From NCBI GenBank assembly GCA_900556255.1, contig USNZ01000041.1:1-8379 (forward strand): DNA of 8,379 nt. Reading direction: 5' to 3'. This stretch comes from an uncultured Oscillospiraceae bacterium. Lineage in GTDB: Bacteria; Bacillota; Clostridia; Oscillospirales; Ruminococcaceae. This document shows positions 1-4,351 of the stretch, piece by piece. The notes under the pieces are model-generated. The model made no database searches and had not been told where the DNA came from. It saw only the letters and a list, made by a program, of their open reading frames with translations. Made by a program: the position numbers and the translations under genes. How positions within the stretch are numbered: position 1 is the stretch's first letter; the number at the start of each line of letters is the position of its first letter.

Positions 1-105
1 TACTTCATCCTTTGTCGGGCTGGTATCTTTCTTTAATACGAGGTTTACGCGGTCATAGGCTTTAGCGTTCCATTTGTTATTCGCCTTTGTTCTTGCTGTT
101 CCCAA
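1..105 (-). CDS. Arc/ribbon-helix-helix-like DNA-binding protein, partial (C-terminus beyond the window)
   Basis: Thirty-five codons are visible, starting MGTARTKANNKWNAKAYDRV and continuing NLVLKKDTSPTKDEV. Short proteins with this opening are common on Firmicute integrative elements and are usually described as Arc-type ribbon-helix-helix regulators or antitoxin-like proteins. The stretch around AYDRVNLVLKKD would be the DNA-contacting beta-strand. The start is TTG (complement of 103-105); it is chosen because a strong GAGGAGGTG ribosome site (complement 112-120) lies just upstream and no in-frame ATG is available. The gene has an extended -10 promoter whose -35 lies inside a palindrome repeated across the divergent region, so the product may repress its own promoter. 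The helices of the domain are outside the window. The family assignment rests on the N-terminus and is from memory. Confidence 0.72.
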   Translation of the reverse strand, partial: MGTARTKANNKWNAKAYDRVNLVLKKDTSPTKDEV

Positions 106-126
106 TGGTTACACCTCCTCATACAT

Positions 127-155
127 ATTATAGCACGCAATCTGTACTTGCGCAA
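127..155 (-). promoter_or_regulatory. Promoter of the Arc-like gene (TTGCGC-17-TATAAT, extended -10)
   Basis: On the minus strand, -35 TTGCGC (150-155) and -10 TATAAT (127-132) are 17 bp apart. The -10 is preceded by TGC, giving an extended -10. Transcription would start near 120, so the leader is very short and begins at the ribosome site. The -35 lies within the palindrome at 146-157, so a bound repressor would block polymerase. Confidence 0.6.
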
Positions 156-224
156 GTGTACAATTTGTACTTATGCAAGTGTATATCTTTGTGCAATTTG
201 CATATTGAATGTACTTGCGCAATG
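146..224. promoter_or_regulatory. Array of palindromic operator-like sites between divergent promoters
   Basis: Three close copies of a 12-bp palindrome occur: ACTTGCGCAAGT at 146-157 (perfect), ACTTATGCAAGT at 169-180 (one changed base pair), and ACTTGCGCAATG at 213-224. A weaker copy, CTTTGTGCAATT at 187-198, matches 8 of 12 positions. Successive starts are 23, 18 and 26 bp apart. The first covers the -35 of the leftward promoter and the last fills the spacer of the rightward promoter. This is the layout of a repressor controlling both directions. The neighbouring Arc-like protein is the natural candidate, by inference only. Confidence 0.6.
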
Positions 225-233
225 GTATATAAT
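205..233 (+). promoter_or_regulatory. Rightward promoter (TTGAAT-17-TATAAT)
   Basis: -35 TTGAAT (205-210) and -10 TATAAT (228-233) are 17 bp apart, giving a start near 240. An operator-like site (213-224) sits inside the spacer. The first good gene downstream starts at 483, so the transcript would have a leader of about 240 nt. A TGG-TATATA alternative, 2 bp to the left, is also possible. Confidence 0.55.
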
Positions 234-374
234 AAAGATGTCGAAAGGGAAAAGGTCAAGGCGGACGTCAAGCGAAAGCCCACCAGAAACGCCAGATAAG
301 ACGCGGACAGGATTGCTAGAACCTCACAGAGCGCAGACAGCACCGAGCCACCGCGAACCTTAACCCCCAACGGC

Positions 375-419
375 AAAAAGAAAAGCGCCCGGCATAGCTA
401 CCAACTACACACCGAGCGC
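375..419 (-). terminator. Intrinsic terminator of the putative antisense RNA
   Basis: On the minus strand, GCGCTCGG (complement 412-419) pairs with CCGGGCGC (complement 385-392) over 8 bp with one U-G pair. The loop is about 19 nt and is followed by TTTTCTTTTT (complement 375-384). On the plus strand the hairpin has no following T-run, so it would terminate only leftward transcription. Confidence 0.55.
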
Positions 420-436
420 ACCCCACACAATAGGGC
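375..436 (-). ncRNA. Putative antisense RNA of about 62 nt
   Basis: On the minus strand, a promoter (TTTACA-18-TATAAT) predicts a start near 436. An intrinsic terminator ends transcription near 375. The RNA would be complementary to the leader of the rightward transcript and would stop short of the ribosome site of the gene at 483. No open frame of use lies inside it. Small antisense RNAs controlling leader folding or premature termination are known from plasmids and mobile elements. Here the RNA is inferred only from promoter and terminator geometry. Confidence 0.42.
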
Positions 437-442
437 AGACCC

Positions 443-472
443 ATTATAGCACGGTTTGCCCCAAAATGTAAA
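443..472 (-). promoter_or_regulatory. Leftward promoter (TTTACA-18-TATAAT, extended -10)
   Basis: On the minus strand, -35 TTTACA (467-472) and -10 TATAAT (443-448) are 18 bp apart. The -10 is preceded by TGC, within the same ten bases GTGCTATAAT seen in the promoter of the Arc-like gene. It points away from the gene at 483 toward the terminator at 375-419. Its -35 overlaps the ribosome site region (471-475) of the plus-strand gene. Confidence 0.5.
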
Positions 473-482
473 GGAGCAAGCA

Positions 483-812
483 ATGAAGCAGTATGACCTT
501 AGCGCGATTATGAGCCGTGCGTGGGCGATTTTCCGTAAAGGAGGGATAGTATTTGCCGAAGCCCTGCACAGAGCTTGGCAGAGCGCCAAAGCCCGCCCAC
601 AGAACGCGGCAGCGATTGCAGCAGCCAAAGCAACCACCGGGATTGGAGAGGATTGCAAAACGTGGGCTGACTGGAAAGCGGCGGGCTATGAAGTGATTCA
701 CGGCAGCAAGGCGCTTTTCCGCGCCGTCCTGATCTGGGCAAGTCACGGCGATGGCAAGACGTACACGGCAAGTTTTTTCGGCGCAAGCCAAGTGCAGCCG
801 ATTGAAGCATAA
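483..812 (+). CDS. Small mobile-element protein with weak ArdC N-domain likeness
   Basis: This is a 109-aa protein starting MKQYDLSAIMSRAWAIFRKG. ATG 483 is chosen because AAGGAG lies 7 nt upstream; an in-frame ATG at 456 has no ribosome site. The N-terminal 40 residues form an amphipathic, Lys/Arg/Trp-rich region, followed by an Ala-rich linker (39-51). Residues 59-105 contain a pattern KTWADWKAAGYEVIHGSKA, then an aromatic/Gly-rich segment ending in FFGASQVQPIE. In the ArdC/LtrC antirestriction family the N-terminal ssDNA-binding domain has a similar order: W..., G..V..GxKA, then F-x-x-SQ. The likeness is by eye, and the metalloprotease part of ArdC is absent. It is the first gene after the regulated leader. 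Function is unassigned; gene reality is well supported by the start site and the neighbouring genes. Confidence 0.75.
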   Translation: MKQYDLSAIMSRAWAIFRKGGIVFAEALHRAWQSAKARPQNAAAIAAAKATTGIGEDCKTWADWKAAGYEVIHGSKALFRAVLIWASHGDGKTYTASFFGASQVQPIEA

Positions 813-825
813 CAGGGGGAAACTT

Positions 826-942
826 ATGAAAAAAGAAGAATTGATAGAGATTATTATCAAGGATATCATAAAATTGCCGTATGAAGTGCAGGAGAAACTA
901 ATTGAAAAATACGAGGTGAATAGAAATGGAAAAGATAACTGA
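826..942 (+). CDS. Hypothetical 38-aa helical peptide
   Basis: ATG 826 lies 13 nt after the previous stop and follows a GGGGGA ribosome-site-like run (815-820) by 5 nt. The product, MKKEELIEIIIKDIIKLPYE followed by VQEKLIEKYEVNRNGKDN, is rich in Ile, Glu and Lys and should be helical over residues 3-30, with a break at Pro18. It overlaps the next gene by 17 nt, which favours translational coupling. It resembles small helical accessory proteins on mobile elements, but I recognise no family. The short length leaves some doubt, though spacing and overlap fit a real operon gene. Confidence 0.55.
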   Translation: MKKEELIEIIIKDIIKLPYEVQEKLIEKYEVNRNGKDN

Positions 943-1105
943 TTTTTTCATTTTTGTGGAATGTGTGATTCTTGACATCACCTATAAACTAAGTCGGTTT
1001 GAGAAAAAGCACGAAATTCTATTTTTATTAGTTGTAGAAATCCCATTGTGCGTAGTCGCATCCGTATTGACCAGTTTAGCAATGCGAATTATACACATTT
1101 TATAA
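926..1105 (+). CDS. Hypothetical 59-aa single-pass membrane protein
   Basis: ATG 926 follows a GAGGTG ribosome site (913-918) by 7 nt and starts inside the end of the preceding gene, in another frame. The N-terminal 30 residues (MEKITDFFIFVECVILDITY, then KLSRFEKKHE) are partly hydrophobic and end in a charged patch. One strong membrane segment follows at about residues 31-50 (ILFLLVVEIPLCVVASVLTS), with a short tail containing one Arg and one His. The Lys/Arg-rich patch before the segment suggests the N-terminus lies in the cytoplasm. No family is recognised. Such small membrane proteins on integrative elements include entry-exclusion and toxin-like proteins, but nothing here decides between them. 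The promoter for the following gene lies in its last codons. Confidence 0.55.
   Translation: MEKITDFFIFVECVILDITYKLSRFEKKHEILFLLVVEIPLCVVASVLTSLAMRIIHIL
1067..1095 (+). promoter_or_regulatory. Promoter for the gene at 1169 (TTGACC-17-TATACA)
   Basis: -35 TTGACC (1067-1072) and -10 TATACA (1090-1095) are 17 bp apart, with a start near 1102. It lies in the end of the small membrane protein gene. The 63-nt gap before the next gene shows no terminator, so read-through from upstream is also possible. Confidence 0.5.
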
Positions 1106-1168
1106 AAAAATTCTGCAATAAACAAAGCTGTGCTATCAGGCTATACGGGCGTTATAGGAGGATTTACA

Positions 1169-1489
1169 ATGCAAATCAACGAAAATATTGCAACACATCT
1201 TGATGACATTAATATTCGTATCGGCTGCGCCGTCAGCAACGCCCATCTTGTTTTTGCGTGGTTTTCGGAATGTTCGAGCGCAACTATAAGTAGCTTTGAA
1301 GCAGACGCGCTTTATTCAACGATTTCCAACCTTGATGCATTATCAAAAGAACTTGACGACATTACAACTGAGATTTGGAAGAACCCGGACACGGCAGGCG
1401 AACAGCCCGACAATGACAAGATTCCTGCATGGGCAGCGGCCGAAAAGAAAAACCAGAAAAAGAACGGTTATGAACCGATAGCAGAATAA
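1169..1489 (+). CDS. Hypothetical 106-aa acidic protein
   Basis: The start at ATG 1169 is fixed by a perfect AGGAGG (1156-1161) 7 nt upstream; an in-frame ATG at 1130 lacks one. The protein begins MQINENIATHLDDINIRIGC. Residues 1-70 look helical and contain aromatic and Cys residues (WFSEC, 31-35). Asp/Glu are frequent in residues 43-70 (ELDDITTEIW). A Pro/Gly/Asp-rich stretch at 72-87 leads to a basic tail (AEKKNQKKNG). There is no signal peptide or membrane segment. No known family is recognised. It is the last gene before the tRNA junction, about 170 bp away, and is probably an accessory gene of the element. Its codon use is less GC-biased than the chromosomal genes to the right. Confidence 0.7.
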   Translation: MQINENIATHLDDINIRIGCAVSNAHLVFAWFSECSSATISSFEADALYSTISNLDALSKELDDITTEIWKNPDTAGEQPDNDKIPAWAAAEKKNQKKNGYEPIAE

Positions 1490-1558
1490 CACCGCAAGGG
1501 GCGCTTTTCCCATTTATGGGGCTGTAAAAATGGTCATAAATTGGGCATAATTGCATTG

Positions 1559-1590
1559 AAAACTACTAAAAACCACCAAAAGACACAACA
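1559..1590 (+). repeat. Three tandem A-tract repeats near the attachment site
   Basis: AAAACTACT (1559-1567), AAAAACCACC (1568-1577) and AAAAGACACA (1578-1587) are imperfect tandem repeats with a period of 9-10 bp, so the A-tracts fall on about the same face of the helix. They lie about 70-100 bp from the tRNA junction. They could bend DNA or serve as arm-type sites for an integrase. This is an inference from position and spacing. Confidence 0.4.
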
Positions 1591-1657
1591 AGCAGATATA
1601 CGAATTATCGCACAATATCACACGATATTTAACGATGCAACGCTAAGAATTGGCAAT

Positions 1658-1701
1658 TTGTAATCAGCAGGTTGCAGGTTCGATTCCTGTTACTAGCTCC
1701 A
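1658..1701 (+). pseudogene. 3' half of tRNA-Thr(UGU): attachment-site junction
   Basis: The fragment runs from U33 of the anticodon loop to CCA: anticodon TGT (1659-1661), 3' anticodon stem TCAGC (1664-1668), variable loop AGGTT, T-stem GCAGG (1674-1678), T-loop TTCGATT, CCTGT (1686-1690), acceptor TACTAGC (1691-1697), discriminator T, and CCA (1699-1701). The expected 5' half, ending in GCTGA plus a C before the loop, is absent. The upstream bases TGGCAAT do not pair with TCAGC. This is what remains at the far end when an element integrates at the anticodon loop and its own copy of the 3' half restores the tRNA at the other end. The identity as Thr(UGU) rests on the anticodon and on recalled tRNA-Thr patterns. 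Confidence 0.85.
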
Positions 1702-1702
1702 A

Positions 1703-1750
1703 AAAACCGCCGCAGAACGATGAATTTCGTTCTGCGGCGGTTTTATTTTT
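1703..1750. terminator. Bidirectional terminator shared by tRNA-Thr and the MATE gene
   Basis: A 14-bp perfect stem (CCGCCGCAGAACGA at 1707-1720 with its complement at 1727-1740) has a 6-nt loop. It is flanked by AAAA on the left and TTTTATTTTTT on the right, extending the stem with A-T pairs. It starts 2 bp after the tRNA CCA and 3 bp after the stop of the convergent MATE gene, so it can serve both strands. Confidence 0.85.
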
Positions 1751-1753
1751 TAA

Positions 1754-3136
1754 TTAGGTTTTTACGGCAAGTTCTTCTGCAATTTTGTTTTGCTCGAATA
1801 TCTGCACCGAGTGACGGTACGCGGACACAAAATAAACGATTTCGGCGGCGGCCGTGATAGCCCAGGAGCAGGGATACAGCAGGTAAAGTGCAGGAATGGT
1901 GTGGATACGGGCAAAAATCGTGTACACCCAGATCACACGGAACACACAGGAACCCATGATCACGATCACCGTGGGCCCCACCGTTTTGCCAAGCCCGCGC
2001 GAGGCTGCAATCGTGCAGTCCATAAAAGCCGAAATGCAATATGCCAGCGCCATGACCTGTACGCGTTTCATGCCGGCGTCCATAACGGCGGCCTCGGTTG
2101 TGAACAGGCTCAGGAATTGCCGCCCGAACAGCAGCAGCCCACCGCCCAGAACAAAACCCAGACCAAAGGAATAGGCCAGGCTGATAAAGTAGCTTTTCTT
2201 GACACGGTCGAGCTTTCCTGCACCGAAATTCTGACTCATGAAGCTGGCGCAAGCCATATAGAAGGCTGCCATAGCGTCGTAAATCACTGCATCGGCGTTG
2301 GCTGCTGCCGAGTTGCCCTTGACCATCAATGTGTCAAAGGAGTTGACGCCCGCCTGGATAAACAGGTTGGCAATGGCAAACACCGCATTTTGCAAACCGG
2401 CCGGCACACCCAGCAGCAGTATACGGCGGGTGATGGCCGCGTCCAGGCCGAGCTTGCTGAAGTCCAGCGCATAGCAGTCCTGCACCTTCGTCAGGGCGCG
2501 CAAAATCAGGGCGGCGGAAACACATTGTGCAATCGTGCTGGCCAGCGCGACGCCCGCCACGCTCAGTTGGAACACAATGACAAACAGCAGGTTCAGTGCA
2601 ATATTCAAAACACCGGCAATGCTCAGGTAAGCCAGCGGCTTTTTGGTTTCGCCCATAGCGCTGAACACGGCATTGCCGAAGTTATACAGCGCCAGCGCCG
2701 GCATACCCAAAAAGTAAATGCGCAGATACAGAACGGCGCCGTCCATCAGGTCGGCCTTGGTATTGAGCAGACGCAGCATGGCAGGGGAGCCGAACAGTCC
2801 CACCAGCAGCAGTGCAACGCCCGCTGCAAGACTGACAACCAAACCGGAGTGCACGGTCTTGTCAACGTCCTTCGGGTGCTTTGCACCGTAGTAGCGGGCC
2901 ACCAGAACGTTAATGCCGTTGCTTAAACCGATCAAAAAGCCGGTAAACAGCGTAACAAAGGTACTGGTGGACCCCACAGCGCCCAGTGCTATGGAACCCG
3001 CAAAGCGGCCCACAACGGCAACGTCAGACATATTGAACAAGACCTGCAGCAGGTTTGACAGCGCCAGCGGCAGACTGACCAGCAAAATTTGCTTGGCCAG
3101 GGGGCCTTCCGTCAGCGTTTTGGATGCGGAACTCAT
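1754..3136 (-). CDS. MATE family multidrug efflux transporter
   Basis: This is a 460-aa membrane protein, the usual length for MATE exporters, which expel cationic drugs or metabolites in exchange for Na+ or H+. Two homologous lobes are visible. The first has NMSDVAVVGRF (35-45, matching the family's VDtimVGR-like motif) and ARYYGAKHPKDVDK (80-93). The second has GVPAGLQNAVF (243-253) and QNFGAGKLDRVKK (302-314). About twelve hydrophobic segments are spread between residue 15 and 440. It resembles the Firmicute MepA/DinF-like branch; the substrate cannot be read from sequence. The ATG is supported by GGGAG about 7 nt upstream. It has its own promoter, is separated from the asnA operon by that operon's terminator, and ends at the terminator shared with tRNA-Thr, so it is monocistronic. 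Confidence 0.93.
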   Translation of the reverse strand: MSSASKTLTEGPLAKQILLVSLPLALSNLLQVLFNMSDVAVVGRFAGSIALGAVGSTSTFVTLFTGFLIGLSNGINVLVARYYGAKHPKDVDKTVHSGLVVSLAAGVALLLVGLFGSPAMLRLLNTKADLMDGAVLYLRIYFLGMPALALYNFGNAVFSAMGETKKPLAYLSIAGVLNIALNLLFVIVFQLSVAGVALASTIAQCVSAALILRALTKVQDCYALDFSKLGLDAAITRRILLLGVPAGLQNAVFAIANLFIQAGVNSFDTLMVKGNSAAANADAVIYDAMAAFYMACASFMSQNFGAGKLDRVKKSYFISLAYSFGLGFVLGGGLLLFGRQFLSLFTTEAAVMDAGMKRVQVMALAYCISAFMDCTIAASRGLGKTVGPTVIVIMGSCVFRVIWVYTIFARIHTIPALYLLYPCSWAITAAAEIVYFVSAYRHSVQIFEQNKIAEELAVKT

Positions 3137-3174
3137 AATTTCTCCCTCTTTTATAAAATCAACAGTGGCTTTTT

Positions 3175-3203
3175 ATTATAGCAGATTGCCGCAGAAAAAG
3201 AAA
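3175..3203 (-). promoter_or_regulatory. Promoter of the MATE gene (extended -10, weak -35)
   Basis: The minus strand has TGC-TATAAT (-10 at 3175-3180), with a poor -35 TTTCTT (3198-3203) 17 bp upstream. The extended -10 would make up for the weak -35. The predicted start, near 3168, gives a leader of about 30 nt. Confidence 0.5.
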
Positions 3204-3251
3204 GCTGTTTTCCGGTTTTTACCCTGCATTTCTTGCTGCTTTTGTTGCCGC

Positions 3252-3295
3252 AAAAATACCCGCAGCTTACGGCTTTTGCCCCAAGCTGCGGGTAT
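3252..3295 (-). terminator. Intrinsic terminator after asnA
   Basis: A 13-bp perfect stem (ATACCCGCAGCTT at 3256-3268 with AAGCTGCGGGTAT at 3283-3295) encloses a 14-nt loop. On the minus strand a TTTTT run (complement 3252-3256) follows. It begins 17 nt past the asnA stop and closes the ABC-asnA operon before the MATE promoter. Confidence 0.85.
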
Positions 3296-3311
3296 GGTTT
3301 ATACGGTCAAA

Positions 3312-4322
3312 TTACAGCAGTTCGATTTGGTTTTTGCGGCAGATTTCGGTGGTGGCGTCATCCCACAGGCTGACCTGCACCTCACCGATATGTGCCTTGC
3401 CCAGCAACAGCATGCACAGACGGCTCTGGCCGATACCGCCGCCCATCGTCAGGGGCAGGGTACCGTCCAACAGCAGCTTGTGGAAGGGCAGCTGCGCACG
3501 TTCGGGGCAGCCGGCCTCCGCCAGCTGACGGCGCATGGCATCGGCATCCACGCGGATGCCCATGCTGGACAGTTCCAGTGCACATTCCAATGTTTTGTGC
3601 CAGAACAGGATATCGCAGTTCAGCGTCCAGTCATCGTAGTCGGGGGCGCGGCCGTCGTGCTTTTCGCCGCTTTTCAGCTTGCCGCCGATCTGCATAATGC
3701 AGACCGTGCCGTGCGCACGGGTAATGATGTTCTCGCGCTCCTTGGGGGTCTTGTTGGGGTAGAGGTCCTCCAACTCCTGCGATGTGAAGAAAGTCACATC
3801 ACGGTTCAGACGGATGACCTTTAATGCAGGGAATTTCCAGCGCAGCTCGTCAGACGTTGCGCACACAGCGTCCACGATATCGCGCACGGTCTCCTGCAAA
3901 AATTCCAGCGTGCGGTTTTCCTTGGTGATGACACGCTCCCAGTCCCACTGGTCAACATAGATACTGTGCAGGTTGTCCAGTTCCTCGTCGCGGCGGATAG
4001 CGTTCATGTCGGTGACAAGACCCTGACCGGGACGGTAGCCGTACTTGTACAGGGCAAAGCGCTTCCACTTGGCCAGGCTGTGCACGACCTCGGCGTGGTC
4101 GTCCAGGCAGGGAACATCAAACTGCACGGGGCGCTCAACGCCGTTCAGGTCGTCGTTCAAGCCGCTGCCCTGCGGCACAAACAGGGGCGCGGTGACGCGG
4201 TTCAGGTGCAGCGCCAGGCTCAGCTTTTCCTGAAAGACCGTCTTGATAAGGCCGATGGCCTTTTGGGTGTCGTACAGCCCCAGCAGGCTTTTGTAATCCT
4301 GCGGTACTACGGTTTTGCTCAT
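3312..4322 (-). CDS. asnA: Aspartate-ammonia ligase (asparagine synthetase A)
   Basis: The enzyme makes asparagine from aspartate, ammonia and ATP (releasing AMP and PPi) in the cytoplasm. At 336 aa it matches the family (E. coli AsnA, about 330). It is a class II aminoacyl-tRNA-synthetase-like fold. Recognised blocks are HSLAKWKR (81-88), GLVTDMNAIRRDE (101-113), LHSIYVDQWDWER (118-130), RAPDYDDW (225-232), ELSSMGIRVDAD (250-261) and GGGIGQSR (294-301). By alignment from memory, the E. coli substrate residues Asp46, Arg100 and Gln116 correspond to Asp57, Arg110 and Gln125, all present. The ATG has AAGGAGAGG just upstream. Only 29 nt separate it from the upstream ABC gene, with no promoter, T-box or riboswitch in that gap, so it is probably transcribed from the ABC operon promoter. 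A terminator follows. Confidence 0.96.
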   Translation of the reverse strand: MSKTVVPQDYKSLLGLYDTQKAIGLIKTVFQEKLSLALHLNRVTAPLFVPQGSGLNDDLNGVERPVQFDVPCLDDHAEVVHSLAKWKRFALYKYGYRPGQGLVTDMNAIRRDEELDNLHSIYVDQWDWERVITKENRTLEFLQETVRDIVDAVCATSDELRWKFPALKVIRLNRDVTFFTSQELEDLYPNKTPKERENIITRAHGTVCIMQIGGKLKSGEKHDGRAPDYDDWTLNCDILFWHKTLECALELSSMGIRVDADAMRRQLAEAGCPERAQLPFHKLLLDGTLPLTMGGGIGQSRLCMLLLGKAHIGEVQVSLWDDATTEICRKNQIELL

Positions 4323-4351
4323 AATAACCTCTCCTTTTTTCCCACTCTTTT

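Larger units (their letters stand above)
240..482 (+). other. Long 5' leader without a convincing gene
   Basis: No supported gene lies between the rightward promoter and the ATG at 483. The one open frame worth naming starts at ATG 238-240, essentially at the predicted transcription start, and ends at 363 (41 codons). It has no ribosome site and has a low-complexity Arg/Ser/Pro-rich product, so I do not call it. The leader contains a hairpin (385-392 pairing with 412-419) that on the opposite strand works as an intrinsic terminator. Confidence 0.4.
1..1657. mobile_element. End of a tRNA-Thr-integrated mobile element (partial)
   Basis: Everything left of the tRNA fragment appears to belong to an integrated element. 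Support comes from the halved tRNA-Thr at the junction, the Arc-like regulator with repeated operators, the run of small unknown genes, and the lower GC than the chromosome to the right. No integrase, relaxase or phage structural gene is visible, so its class (ICE, IME or prophage) cannot be told. The integrase would be expected near the other end, next to the intact tRNA-Thr. Confidence 0.7.

Noticed and set aside
128..376. 82-codon open frame on the minus strand
   Set aside because: It runs through the operator array and both divergent promoters and has no ribosome site.
456..482. Earlier ATG for the 109-aa protein
   Set aside because: No ribosome site precedes it. AAGGAG sits at the right distance before ATG 483, and the product from 483 has the typical opening.
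1130..1168. Earlier ATG for the 106-aa protein
   Set aside because: A perfect AGGAGG lies between it and ATG 1169, and the extra residues are unremarkable.
1559..1660. CRISPR array or tandem repeat locus
   Set aside because: The repeats are 9-10 bp, imperfect and contiguous with no spacers.
1630..1701. A complete tRNA gene
   Set aside because: The acceptor, D-arm and 5' anticodon stem are missing: TGGCAAT upstream of the anticodon loop cannot pair with TCAGC, and no GCTAGTA acceptor strand is found at the expected place.
1790..2926. 378-codon open frame on the plus strand
   Set aside because: Antisense to the MATE gene and compositionally a shadow; the MATE protein has clear family motifs.
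4323..4351. T-box or other riboswitch ahead of asnA
   Set aside because: The gap is only 29 nt, filled by a ribosome site and a T/A-rich run; there is no room for a T-box.
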